From: an uncultured Bacilli bacterium
GTDB lineage: Bacteria > Bacillota_I > Bacilli_A > RF39 > UBA660
Direction of reading: 5' to 3'
NCBI GenBank assembly: GCA_934096805.1
Contig: CAKOMW010000001.1
Span: 186,001-250,000, forward strand
Length of the DNA stretch: 64,000 nucleotides
How positions within the stretch are numbered: position 1 is the first letter of the stretch; each line of letters opens with the position of its first letter. Position numbers and translations under genes: made by a program. This document shows, piece after piece, positions 7,615 through 15,802 of this stretch. Under the pieces are notes generated by a model. It had not been told where the DNA came from, ran no database searches, and saw only the letters and a list, made by a program, of their open reading frames with translations.

Positions 7615-8536
7615 TTCTTACACTCCTATTGACTAATTTATTTTGAACTATTGTAAATACTGATGAAGTTACCCAATAAAAGGCAATTGCTGTTGGTAGA
7701 GTAAAGGCCATAAATCCTATAAATATAGTCATGAAGTTCATCATCATATTTGTTTGTTTAGCCATCATATTATCTTTATTTTGTATTTGTTTAGTGTTTT
7801 TGTATGAAAAATATGTTGTAACGACGATTAGTGCAGGAATTATTAGATAATACCAACTTCCATCTGAAATTGCAGTCCATGGTGTTATACCCATGTTTAT
7901 TCCAATGAACGTTTCTTCATAGATTGCTGGTACTCTTTGAATTGCTTCCCAAAATGCTAATAGTATTGGTAATTGTAAGAATGCAAATATACAACCAGAC
8001 ATTGGATTTATTTTATATTTTTTGTATATTGCTAACATTTCTTGACCTTTTTTATTCATTGATTCTTGGTCTGTTTTGTTAGCATATTTTTTTTCAATTT
8101 TTGCTATTTCTGGTTGAGCTTTTTTCATCATTTCTGATTGTATTGCTGTTTTTTTAGTAATTGGGTAAAGGATTCCTCTTAAAATAAGAGTTATTATTAT
8201 TAATGATATTGCTATACTTCCTACTAGTTTGCTTAAATTAATTATAATAAACGCTAGTGGTCTTACAAAGATGGTATTCCATAGCCCTTCATATTCACCT
8301 GCTATTTTCAAATCATCACATTCTGGCAATTTTGAAATATCTTGTTTGTTTTCTTCATATATTTTTATCAAATTTTTATCTGTTGGTTTACATATTATAT
8401 TTTCTGTAACATTTTGTCCAGTTTTTTCATATTTTACTGGCTTGTTATCACTATCTGTTAATGTTTTTGTACAACCACTTAATGATATTATTAATATGAA
8501 AATTATTAATATTTTTTGAAACTTTTTATTTTTCAT
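7604..8536 (-). CDS. yidC: YidC/OxaA (SpoIIIJ-type) membrane protein insertase, lipoprotein
   Basis: 310 aa. It inserts and folds membrane proteins with or without SecYEG. The N-terminus is a lipoprotein signal peptide ending LSGC, so Cys22 is the probable lipidated residue, as in Gram-positive YidC proteins. The 60KD_IMP domain follows from about residue 85 (RPLAFIIINLSKLVGS) with five membrane spans and the conserved segments MSGCIFAFLQLPILLAFW and LPTAIAFYW. In spore-formers the paralogue SpoIIIJ is needed for forespore signalling; only one copy is visible here. It overlaps rnpA by 11 nt and jag by 11 nt. Confidence 0.96.
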   Translation of the reverse strand: MKNKKFQKILIIFILIISLSGCTKTLTDSDNKPVKYEKTGQNVTENIICKPTDKNLIKIYEENKQDISKLPECDDLKIAGEYEGLWNTIFVRPLAFIIINLSKLVGSIAISLIIITLILRGILYPITKKTAIQSEMMKKAQPEIAKIEKKYANKTDQESMNKKGQEMLAIYKKYKINPMSGCIFAFLQLPILLAFWEAIQRVPAIYEETFIGINMGITPWTAISDGSWYYLIIPALIVVTTYFSYKNTKQIQNKDNMMAKQTNMMMNFMTIFIGFMAFTLPTAIAFYWVTSSVFTIVQNKLVNRSVRNEK

Positions 8537-8864
8537 TTCTTACTCCTTTTTTAAATATATCTATTATTTGTTTTTCCATTTCTTGATATGTTAATTGTTT
8601 TGCTTCTTTTTTTATAATTATCACGTATTTGTTATTTTTATGGTAAATATCTTTATTATTATCTATTATTGATTTAGTTCTTCTTTTTAGTTTATTTCTG
8701 GTCACGGCATTTCCAATATGTTTTACAAAGGTTATTCCGAATTTGGGAATGTCTTCTTGATTTTGCTCTATGTTGAGAATAAAATATTTATTTGAAACGC
8801 CTTTTCTCTTTTTTATTATTTTACTAAATTCTTCTTTTTTTTGGATAATATTTATTTTTTTCAT
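8526..8864 (-). CDS. rnpA: RNase P protein component
   Basis: 112 aa basic protein, the usual size, that assists the RNase P RNA in maturing tRNA 5' ends. The RNR signature region reads GNAVTRNKLKRRTKSII, typical for RnpA. It follows rpmH after a short gap holding a weak terminator and overlaps yidC, so it belongs to the classical rpmH-rnpA-yidC-jag operon pointing away from dnaA. Confidence 0.95.
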   Translation of the reverse strand: MKKINIIQKKEEFSKIIKKRKGVSNKYFILNIEQNQEDIPKFGITFVKHIGNAVTRNKLKRRTKSIIDNNKDIYHKNNKYVIIIKKEAKQLTYQEMEKQIIDIFKKGVRNEK

Positions 8865-8882
8865 ATTTACCCCCTTATAAGG

Positions 8883-8902
8883 AAAAAACCACTTTTTAGT
8901 GG
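8883..8902 (-). terminator. Attenuating terminator between rpmH and rnpA
   Basis: CCACT/AGTGG stem (8889-8902) with a TTTT loop, followed on the minus strand by six U. It is only 4 nt after the rpmH stop and before rnpA, so it probably lowers rnpA expression relative to L34. Confidence 0.6.
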
Positions 8903-8905
8903 ATA

Positions 8906-9031
8906 TTATTTTGATAATTGTTTTCTTCCTTTTTTTCTTCTACGGTTAATTATTCCTGATTTCATGCGTGAGAAAAATCCATGTTTCTTTTTCATTCTAC
9001 GCTTATTAGGTTGATATGTTCCTTTTTTCAC
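8906..9031 (-). CDS. rpmH: Ribosomal protein bL34
   Basis: 41-residue, Arg/Lys-rich protein beginning MKKGTYQPNKRRMKKKHGF and ending GRKQLSK, clearly bL34 of the large subunit. The start codon is GTG at 9029-9031 with the strong ribosome site GGAGGTG. It is the first gene leftward of the origin and has a near-consensus promoter at 9061-9090. Confidence 0.95.
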   Translation of the reverse strand: MKKGTYQPNKRRMKKKHGFFSRMKSGIINRRRKKGRKQLSK

Positions 9032-9060
9032 TTCTTGCACCTCCAAACTTATTCGGTATT

Positions 9061-9090
9061 ATTATAAGAAAAAAATAGGGTAGTTGTCAA
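9061..9090 (-). promoter_or_regulatory. rpmH promoter
   Basis: On the minus strand a perfect TTGACA (9085-9090), 18-nt spacer and perfect TATAAT (9061-9066). It is one of the best sigma-A-type promoters in the window, fitting a ribosomal protein gene. Confidence 0.8.
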
Positions 9091-9109
9091 TCTTTTTTTT
9101 TAATATTAA

Positions 9110-9402
9110 TTCTAAAAGTTATTATAATTGATGCATGTCAATTTCTTAGTTCTTATAAATTTTTATTAAATTAACAGTTTTAACGTTTATTAACATTATC
9201 GTTTTGTGTATTTGTTAAAATGTTAATAAAAAAATTGTTGAAATTTGTTGAAAATTAATTTATCATATATAGACAAAGGATTTCATTTGTTAATAAGTTT
9301 GTTAATAACTTGTTAAAATGAATTTTAGTATTTTATTTTTTTATATTTTGTATTAAAATGAAATTAGGTTTTTAAACGATTTTAACAGGGAGAGTGGTAT
9401 TG
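9110..9402. other. Origin of replication (oriC), part upstream of dnaA
   Basis: Non-coding, about 80% A+T, between the divergent rpmH and dnaA genes, the standard oriC location. No canonical TTATCCACA is present. Instead the 9-mer TTATTAACA or its complement occurs at 9187-9195, 9221-9229, 9288-9296 and 9300-9308, with relaxed relatives (TTGTTAAAATG, TTTTAACA) nearby. I take these as the lineage's DnaA boxes. Origin position is well supported by gene order and by the switch in transcription direction; box identity is inference. Confidence 0.8.
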
Positions 9403-10767
9403 ATGGATAATAAACAGTTATGGCAAAATGTATTGTCTGAAATTAGCAATGAATTAAACCCTATGTCTTTCAATACTTGGTTTACTGCGATTGATTTTAT
9501 TGATATAAAAGATGATAGTATTCGATTAGTTGTTCCCATACCTTTTTATAAAGAACATATTGATGAAAATTATAGAGTTTTAATTATAAATAGTTTTAAT
9601 AAGTTTTTAACAAAAAATGTTGATAATATAAAATATATATTGCAAGCTGATTTAAAAGATACTTTAAGTGAGGTTAGTGCTTCCCCGGATAGTGCAGATA
9701 TTATTAAGAAGGAAGAGAAAACTTTTGAATCTAATCTTAGAAGTGTTTATACTTTTGATAGTTTTGTGGTTGGTGAATCAAATAAGTTTGCTCAAGCTGC
9801 GGCTTTAGCAGTCGCTGAAAATCCTGGTACGATGTATAATCCTTTGTTTATATATGGTAATAGTGGCCTTGGTAAAACTCATTTGATGCATGCTATTGGT
9901 AATTATATTGTTGACAAACACAAGTTAAGAGTGTTGTATGTTACTTGTGATAACTTTATGAATGATTTTATGGGACTTGCTAGAGTCAATAATCAAGGTA
10001 ATAATTTAAACTATATAGAATTTTTTAAGAATAAATACAGAAATATTGATGTTTTGATTATTGATGATATTCAGTTTCTTGGAGGGGCTGAAAAATCACA
10101 ACAGGAATTTTTTCATACTTTTAATAATTTATATAACGATAGTAAACAGATTATTGTTTCTTCGGATAGATCTCCTGAGGATTTAAAATTTTTAGAGGAC
10201 AGATTAAAAACAAGATTTTGTTGGGGTTTGCAGGTTGATATTGATCCTCCTGATTTTGCACTTAAGGTTTTAATTATAAAGAAGAAAATGCGGGGCGAAA
10301 ATATCTTTATTAATGATGATGTTATTAATTACATTGCTTCTAATGTTGGTAATGACGTTAGACAGTTGGAAGGATCTATAAATAGGCTGGTTGCTTATTC
10401 TGCTATTATGAATGAGAGTAAAATTACTGTTGACTTTGCAATGGAAGCTTTAAAAGACTTTACTAAAAGGCAAGTTACGGATAGTAATAACATCAGAAGA
10501 ATTCAAAAAGAGGTAGCTAATTTTTATAAGATTTCTTATGAGGATATAAAATCAAAAAAGAGAACTCCTAATTTAGCTATACCAAGGCAGGTAGCAATGT
10601 ATCTATGCAGAAAGCTTACTGATGAGTCTTTTGAAAGGATTGGCATTGAATTTGCTGGCAAAAATCATGCTACTGTGATACATGCTTGTAATAAAATTGA
10701 TAGAGAAATAAAAATTAATGCTGATTTGAAGAATGCTATTGATGATATAGAAAAACAGTTAGTATAA
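9403..10767 (+). CDS. dnaA: Chromosomal replication initiator DnaA
   Basis: 454 aa AAA+ initiator. The N-terminal domain (LWQNVLSEISNELNPMSFNTWF) binds helicase and regulators, and a short linker follows. The AAA+ core has Walker A GNSGLGKTH and Walker B IDDIQFL. The C-terminal DNA-binding domain ends with the DnaA signature GIEFAGKNHATVIHACNKI. The ATG at 9403 is preceded by GGGAGAG; a GTG three codons earlier lies inside that ribosome site and is rejected. It heads the rightward dnaA-dnaN series and is flanked on both sides by box-containing origin DNA. Confidence 0.98.
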   Translation: MDNKQLWQNVLSEISNELNPMSFNTWFTAIDFIDIKDDSIRLVVPIPFYKEHIDENYRVLIINSFNKFLTKNVDNIKYILQADLKDTLSEVSASPDSADIIKKEEKTFESNLRSVYTFDSFVVGESNKFAQAAALAVAENPGTMYNPLFIYGNSGLGKTHLMHAIGNYIVDKHKLRVLYVTCDNFMNDFMGLARVNNQGNNLNYIEFFKNKYRNIDVLIIDDIQFLGGAEKSQQEFFHTFNNLYNDSKQIIVSSDRSPEDLKFLEDRLKTRFCWGLQVDIDPPDFALKVLIIKKKMRGENIFINDDVINYIASNVGNDVRQLEGSINRLVAYSAIMNESKITVDFAMEALKDFTKRQVTDSNNIRRIQKEVANFYKISYEDIKSKKRTPNLAIPRQVAMYLCRKLTDESFERIGIEFAGKNHATVIHACNKIDREIKINADLKNAIDDIEKQLV

Positions 10768-10916
10768 TGTTAAAGAATGTTAAAAAATATTTGATTTATT
10801 AACATTTAAATTTTGATTTATCTGTTATAAATAATAGGTTATTGGAACTTATTAACAATATTAACAGCTATAATAAAAATAAAAATATATAATAAAAAAG
10901 AAAGAAGGAATGTGTT
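10768..10916. other. Second oriC segment between dnaA and dnaN (candidate unwinding region)
   Basis: 149 nt without genes. It contains TTATTAACA at 10796-10804 and 10849-10857, a one-mismatch copy ending at 10864 (ATATTAACA), and then a G+C-poor stretch at about 10868-10900. A bipartite origin with boxes on both sides of dnaA is the Bacillus arrangement, where unwinding occurs on the dnaN side. Unwinding here is inference. Confidence 0.55.
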
Positions 10917-12035
10917 ATGAAATTTAAAATTAAAAAAAATGTTTTGCTTGATGCTTTGAGTAGTGTTTCTAGAGCTATTTCTAATAAGAATATTATACCA
11001 ATACTTTCAGGGATTAAGTTTGAATTATTTGAAGATAGATTGGTTCTTACAGCATCTGATAATGATATTACTATTCAATCTATTATTAATGCTAATGATG
11101 ATATGGAAATAATTAATACTGGTAGTATTGTTATAAAGGGAAAGTATATACTAGATATTATAAGGAAGTTAGAGGATGAGTTTATTAATATTGAATTATT
11201 TGATGATCATAGAGTAATGATATATACTTTGAATAGTGAGTTTAGTTTGAATGGAATTGAGGTTAATGAGTATCCTAGGATTGATTTAAATCCTTCTGAT
11301 GACGTTGTAACTATGTCTGTTAATAATTTGAGGGGTATGATATTACAAACTAATTATGCTACTAGTACTGATGAAGCTAGAGTTGTTCTTACTGGTGTTA
11401 ATATTAAGGTTAATGGTACTTTATTGGAATGTAGCGCTACAGATTCTTATAGATTGGTTTTGAAAAAAATTAATCTTTCTAGTAATTTTGATAGAAGTGT
11501 TGACATTATTATACCAAGTAAGAATTTGAATGAGCTTTTTAAAATATTACCAAGTGATTTTGATGGAATGGTTAATATGTATATATATAATAGTAAGATT
11601 ATGTTTGGTTTTGGTAATATTTTATTTCAATCTAGATTGATTAGTGGAAATTATCCAAATACTAAAAATTTAATTCCTAATGAAAGTTTATTTGATTTAA
11701 AAATTAATCGTAATGAATTTTATAATATGGTTGATAGGGCTAGTATTTTAAATAATGATAGAGATAACAATATTATTACTTTAGAAATTAACAATAATTT
11801 GTTAAAAATTACTTCAATGTCTTTGGAAATAGGGAAGGTAGAAGAAAAAATGAATGTTGATTGTTCTAATGATATTAAAATTTCTTTTAGTAGTAGGTAT
11901 ATGATGGATGCTTTAAGAAATTTAAAGGGTGAAGATGTAATACTTACTTTTGTTGGGGATGTTAAGCCAATTTTACTTAAAGAAGCTAATAATGAAGATT
12001 TAATTTGTTTAATTTTACCTATAAGAACGTATTAA
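10917..12035 (+). CDS. dnaN: DNA polymerase III beta subunit (sliding clamp)
   Basis: 372 aa, the normal length, with the three-domain beta-clamp fold. Recognisable stretches include MKFKIKKNVLLDALSSVSRAIS at the start, ATDSYRLVLKK in domain 2 and the C-terminal ending LILPIRTY, a variant of the usual LPMRTY. It tethers the replicative polymerase to DNA. The ATG at 10917 has AAGAAGGAATG upstream. It is followed by a terminator, so it is not transcribed into the next gene. Confidence 0.97.
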   Translation: MKFKIKKNVLLDALSSVSRAISNKNIIPILSGIKFELFEDRLVLTASDNDITIQSIINANDDMEIINTGSIVIKGKYILDIIRKLEDEFINIELFDDHRVMIYTLNSEFSLNGIEVNEYPRIDLNPSDDVVTMSVNNLRGMILQTNYATSTDEARVVLTGVNIKVNGTLLECSATDSYRLVLKKINLSSNFDRSVDIIIPSKNLNELFKILPSDFDGMVNMYIYNSKIMFGFGNILFQSRLISGNYPNTKNLIPNESLFDLKINRNEFYNMVDRASILNNDRDNNIITLEINNNLLKITSMSLEIGKVEEKMNVDCSNDIKISFSSRYMMDALRNLKGEDVILTFVGDVKPILLKEANNEDLICLILPIRTY

Positions 12036-12046
12036 TTTTTGATTTT

Positions 12047-12070
12047 GAGCCAATTTTGGTTCTTTTTTTT
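12047..12070 (+). terminator. Terminator after dnaN
   Basis: GAGCCAA/TTGGTTC stem (one G-U pair) at 12047-12062 followed by eight T. Confidence 0.65.
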
Positions 12071-12086
12071 TACTTTTTTTGACAAA

Positions 12087-12158
12087 TTCGACTTATTTTG
12101 AGTTTTTTCGACATTATAGTATTGTAGTGTATTGGTCAATATATTTTTAAAATATATT
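12087..12158 (+). promoter_or_regulatory. Candidate operator region upstream of the comK-like gene
   Basis: Two direct TTCGAC repeats at 12087-12092 and 12107-12112, 20 bp apart (two helical turns). A 21-bp perfect odd palindrome follows at 12138-12158 (arms AATATATTTT / AAAATATATT). A weak promoter, TTGGTC-17-TATTAA, overlaps the palindrome. ComK proteins bind paired A4-N5-T4 boxes as autoregulators; this palindrome is T4-A4 centred and does not match exactly, so the binding protein is unknown. Confidence 0.35.
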
Positions 12159-12184
12159 AATTTTTTTGTTAAAGGGGGTGTATT

Positions 12185-12661
12185 ATGGATTATGAAATTA
12201 ATAGGAATACAATTATGATTATTCCAGTTAATGATAAGCAATCTAGGGTAATAGAAACTGACACTGAATATATTGTTGATGCTGATGCTTATTCAATTAT
12301 GGAACGCAGTTGCCTTTATTTTGGTAGTTCTTTTGAGGGTAGACTTTCTAGTTCTAAAGAGATGCTTGGTTCAATATATAAGGCTCCAATACTTATAGAA
12401 GAAAGTAGAAATATTATATTTTTTCCTATAAAATCTTGTGTTGTTAGGCAAAATGCTTGGATTTCTCTTAATAATTTGGTTAGTTATAATAAACATGATA
12501 AAAAAACTATCGTAACATTTAAAAATGACAAACAAATGTTAATAGATGCTCCTTATTTTTCGATTGATAATCAGGTTTTGAGATCTACGATGTTAGAATC
12601 TATTCTTAGACGTAGAAAAAATGAAGAAGAAACGAGTAAAAAAAATGATTTTATTAGCTAA
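12185..12661 (+). CDS. comK: ComK-family competence transcription factor homologue
   Basis: 158 aa, shorter than B. subtilis ComK (~192). The family pattern is present in order: a hydrophobic-rich N-terminus, ERSCLYFGSSFEGR (B. subtilis has DRSCRFFGSSYAGR), a KAPILIEESRNIIFFPIKS segment, then QNAWISLNNL (matching QCGWISHVHV), and a VTFKNDKQMLIDAPYFSIDNQVLRS ending like the family's VTFSNG...ENQVYRT. In Bacillus, ComK switches on DNA uptake genes. The C-terminal ~35 residues of Bacillus ComK are missing, a region there involved in control of the protein. It occupies the slot between dnaN and recF that normally holds the S4-domain gene yaaA. Good ribosome site (AAGGGGGTG). It has its own terminator and probable operator region. 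Confidence 0.82.
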   Translation: MDYEINRNTIMIIPVNDKQSRVIETDTEYIVDADAYSIMERSCLYFGSSFEGRLSSSKEMLGSIYKAPILIEESRNIIFFPIKSCVVRQNAWISLNNLVSYNKHDKKTIVTFKNDKQMLIDAPYFSIDNQVLRSTMLESILRRRKNEEETSKKNDFIS

Positions 12662-12674
12662 AATCATTTTTTTT
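12645..12674 (+). terminator. Strong terminator overlapping the comK stop codon
   Basis: Perfect 9-bp stem ATGATTTTA/TAAAATCAT (12645-12653, 12659-12667), 5-nt loop, then T7. The TAA stop at 12659 starts the 3' arm. Confidence 0.8.
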
Positions 12675-12689
12675 CGGGGTATTTTGTGG

Positions 12690-12695
12690 TATAAT
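12690..12695 (+). promoter_or_regulatory. -10 element of the recF-gyrB-gyrA promoter
   Basis: TGTGGTATAAT, an extended -10, just after the comK terminator and about 70 nt before recF. No good -35 is visible. Confidence 0.5.
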
Positions 12696-12766
12696 TTATA
12701 TGTAGGTATAAGTATATTGGTTTTGGAGTTGATGTAAATTTGATGTATTTTTATTATATTTAGAAT

Positions 12767-13849
12767 ATGTATATAAAAAACTTAAAAATAATTAATTTTA
12801 GAAAGATTGAAAATATTGATATTGAACTTAATAAAAATATTAATGTTTTTATCGGGAAAAATGCTCAAGGAAAAACTAGTATACTTAATGCAATTTATAT
12901 GTTAGCACTTACTAAGCTTGAAAAGAATTTGAATGAGGATGAGCTTATCAAAAAAAATTTTTTATTTGGAAAAATAAGAGGAAATATTAAGGTTGGACGG
13001 ATTAGTAAAAAGTTGGAAGTTATTCTAGAGAAAAATAGGAAGACCCTTAAAGTTGATGGAAATGTTTATAATAGGGTTTCAGCTTATTTGTCTAATTTAA
13101 ATGTTATTATGTTTTGTCCTGATGATTTAGACATTGTTAAGAAGTCTCCTTCCATTAGAAGAAATTTGATGAATGTTGAGTTGTGTCAGTTGTATTCTTC
13201 TTATATTACTATACTTAACGAATATAATAAAATTCTTAAAATTAGAAATGAGTATATTAGAAGAAATTATAGTAATATAAATATGGATTATTTTGAGGTA
13301 ATTACAAGCAATTTAATTGATCGAGCTATTTTGATAATGAATTATAGAAAATTATTTGTAGAAAAAATAAATAGTAATATTTCTGATATTTATTATAAAA
13401 TAATGAAACAGGAAGGACTTAAAGTTAAATATTTATGTAATTTACCTTCTTATGATAAGGAAGATTTGATTGATTTTTATCGAGATAATTTTGTTAATGA
13501 AATTACTCAAAAAATAACTTTGTATGGTCCTCATCGAGATGATTTTTGTTTTTATTTATTTGATGATGATGTAAAAATATATGGTTCGCAAGGACAACAG
13601 AGGGTTGCTATCCTTGCATTAAAACTTAGTGAAATTGCTATATTTAAAGAGGTTAAAGGTTATTATCCTGTTGTATTGTTGGATGATATATTTAGTGAGC
13701 TTGATATAGAAAAGCGAAATAATTTATTAAAATTTATTAAGTCTAATATACAATTTATAATAACTACTACAGATGTTAATAATATTAGTTCTAAAATATT
13801 AGATAAAGCTGATGTTTTTAATTTGAAAGATGGAAAAATAATGAAATAG
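12767..13849 (+). CDS. recF: RecF recombination mediator ATPase
   Basis: 360 aa SMC-like ABC ATPase acting with RecO and RecR to load RecA at gaps. Walker A is IGKNAQGKTS near residue 30; the C-terminal signature GSQGQQR and Walker B VVLLDDIFSELD are intact. The only plausible start is the ATG at 12767, because an in-frame stop lies two codons upstream. It has no recognisable Shine-Dalgarno site. A six-codon reading frame (12743-12763) ends 3 nt before the recF ATG, so initiation may depend on reinitiation or be inefficient. It sits in the conserved dnaN-recF-gyrB order. Confidence 0.95.
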   Translation: MYIKNLKIINFRKIENIDIELNKNINVFIGKNAQGKTSILNAIYMLALTKLEKNLNEDELIKKNFLFGKIRGNIKVGRISKKLEVILEKNRKTLKVDGNVYNRVSAYLSNLNVIMFCPDDLDIVKKSPSIRRNLMNVELCQLYSSYITILNEYNKILKIRNEYIRRNYSNINMDYFEVITSNLIDRAILIMNYRKLFVEKINSNISDIYYKIMKQEGLKVKYLCNLPSYDKEDLIDFYRDNFVNEITQKITLYGPHRDDFCFYLFDDDVKIYGSQGQQRVAILALKLSEIAIFKEVKGYYPVVLLDDIFSELDIEKRNNLLKFIKSNIQFIITTTDVNNISSKILDKADVFNLKDGKIMK

Positions 13850-13861
13850 GAAGTGAAATGT

Positions 13862-15790
13862 ATGAATAATAATCAAAAAGAATATGATTCTTCTGCTATT
13901 CAAGTTTTGGAAGGATTAGAAGCTGTTAGAAAAAGACCTGGTATGTATATAGGTACTACAGATGTTAAGGGACTTCATCATTTAGTTTGGGAAATTGTTG
14001 ATAATTCTATTGATGAGGCTTTAGCTGGATATTGTAAAAATATTGAAATTATTATAAATAAAGATAACTCTGTTACTGTTAAGGATGATGGTCGTGGTAT
14101 TCCTACTGATATTCATCCTAAAACTGGAATAAGTACAGTAGAAACTGTTTATACTGTACTTCATGCTGGAGGTAAGTTTGGAGGTGGAGGCTATAAAGTT
14201 TCTGGTGGACTTCATGGTGTAGGTGCTTCTGTTGTAAATGCCTTGTCTAAATGGGTTGAAGTTAAAGTTTATAAAAACGGAGAAGTGAATTATATTAGAT
14301 TTGAGAATGGTGGTCATACAGTTTCACCACTTCATGTTTTAGAAAAGTGTAGTGAAAACAGAACTGGTACTACTGTTACATTTAAACCTGATGCTGATAT
14401 ATTTGATAGTGATGTTTTTGATTACGATACTTTAAAGGTTAGAGTTCGTGAACTTGCGTTTTTGAACAAAGGGCTTTCTATTACTTTGAGGGATGATCGT
14501 GATTATGAGGATACTACTGGGGAAGTGTTTATGTATGAAGGTGGTATCAGTGAATATGTTAAGTTTATTAATCAAGGAAAGACTCCAATCCATGATAGTA
14601 TTATTCATTTAGAAGGTGAAGAACAGGGTGTATTTTTTGAAGTTGCTATGCAATATAATACTAGTTATAATGATAATATTTATTCTTTTGTAAATAACAT
14701 TAATACTCATGATGGTGGTACTCATGAAGATGGTGTTAAAAGAGCATTAACTAGGGTTATTAATAGTTATGCTAGAAAGAATAATATTTTAAAGGAAAAG
14801 GATGATTCTTTGACTGGTGATGATGTTAAGGAAGGACTTACAATGATTGTTTCTTGTAAACATCCTAATCCTCAGTTTGAGGGGCAAACTAAGGGGAGAC
14901 TTGGTAACAGCGAAGTTAGAAAGCTTGCTGATAGTGTTTTTTCTTCTGGTTTTGAAAGATTTTTACTTGAAAATCCTGATGAGGCAAAAATTATAATTAA
15001 TAAGGCTATTCTTGCTAGTAGAGCACGTAATGCTGCTAGAAAGGCAAGGGAAATTACAAGAAAGTCTGATTTATCTACTACTAATTTCTTTGGAAAACTT
15101 TCTGATTGTAAGAGTAAAGATCCAAAGGTTTCAGAGATTTTTATAGTCGAAGGAGATAGTGCAGGTGGATCTGCTAAAAAGGGTAGAGATTCTATGACTC
15201 AAGCAATTTTACCTTTGAGAGGAAAGATTTTAAATGTGGAAAAGGCTAGACTTGATAGGGCTTTATCTAATGAAGAAATAAGGACTATTATTACTGCTTT
15301 TGGAACTGGTATTGGTAATGATTTCGATTTATCAAAGCTTAGATATGATAAAATTGTAATAATGACCGATGCGGATGTTGACGGTTCTCATATTAGAGTT
15401 TTACTTTTAACGTTGTTTTACAGATTTTTTAAACCTATTGTTGAGGGTGGTCATGTATATGCTGCTCAACCACCTTTATTTAGAATTATGCATGGAAAAA
15501 CGAGAAAGTATGTTCTTAACGAGAACGAAAAGGATGTGTATTTAGAGAGTTTGCCTGAGAATGTAAGGGCTCGTGCTGAAATTGCTCGTATGAAAGGTTT
15601 AGGAGAAATGGATGCTGAAGAATTGAATGAAACAACAATGGATATAGAAAAAAGAGTATTAAGAAAGATTACTGTTGATGATTGTATGGCAGCAGATCAA
15701 ATTTTCTCAAAATTAATGGGTGATGAGGTTGAACCTAGGAGAACGTTTATTGAGGAAAATGCTAAATATGTACAAAATCTTGATATTTAG
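13862..15790 (+). CDS. gyrB: DNA gyrase subunit B
   Basis: 642 aa, typical length. ATPase subunit of gyrase with the GHKL ATP-binding fold (LEAVRKRPGMYIG, DNSIDEA, DDGRGIP, GGLHGVGASVVNALS) and a TOPRIM domain (VEGDSAGGSAKKGR, and MTDADVDGSHI). The C-terminus has the usual QIFSKLMGDEVEPRR. The ATG at 13862 follows AGGAAGTG; an in-frame GTG three codons earlier overlaps that site. It lies 12 nt after recF and 12 nt before gyrA, so the three are probably co-transcribed. Confidence 0.98.
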   Translation: MNNNQKEYDSSAIQVLEGLEAVRKRPGMYIGTTDVKGLHHLVWEIVDNSIDEALAGYCKNIEIIINKDNSVTVKDDGRGIPTDIHPKTGISTVETVYTVLHAGGKFGGGGYKVSGGLHGVGASVVNALSKWVEVKVYKNGEVNYIRFENGGHTVSPLHVLEKCSENRTGTTVTFKPDADIFDSDVFDYDTLKVRVRELAFLNKGLSITLRDDRDYEDTTGEVFMYEGGISEYVKFINQGKTPIHDSIIHLEGEEQGVFFEVAMQYNTSYNDNIYSFVNNINTHDGGTHEDGVKRALTRVINSYARKNNILKEKDDSLTGDDVKEGLTMIVSCKHPNPQFEGQTKGRLGNSEVRKLADSVFSSGFERFLLENPDEAKIIINKAILASRARNAARKAREITRKSDLSTTNFFGKLSDCKSKDPKVSEIFIVEGDSAGGSAKKGRDSMTQAILPLRGKILNVEKARLDRALSNEEIRTIITAFGTGIGNDFDLSKLRYDKIVIMTDADVDGSHIRVLLLTLFYRFFKPIVEGGHVYAAQPPLFRIMHGKTRKYVLNENEKDVYLESLPENVRARAEIARMKGLGEMDAEELNETTMDIEKRVLRKITVDDCMAADQIFSKLMGDEVEPRRTFIEENAKYVQNLDI

Positions 15791-15802
15791 GTGGTGAAAT
15801 AT

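Noticed and set aside
12138..12158. Palindrome upstream of comK considered as a classical ComK K-box
   Set aside because: A K-box needs paired A4-N5-T4 boxes; this palindrome has T4 and A4 in the opposite order and only one copy.
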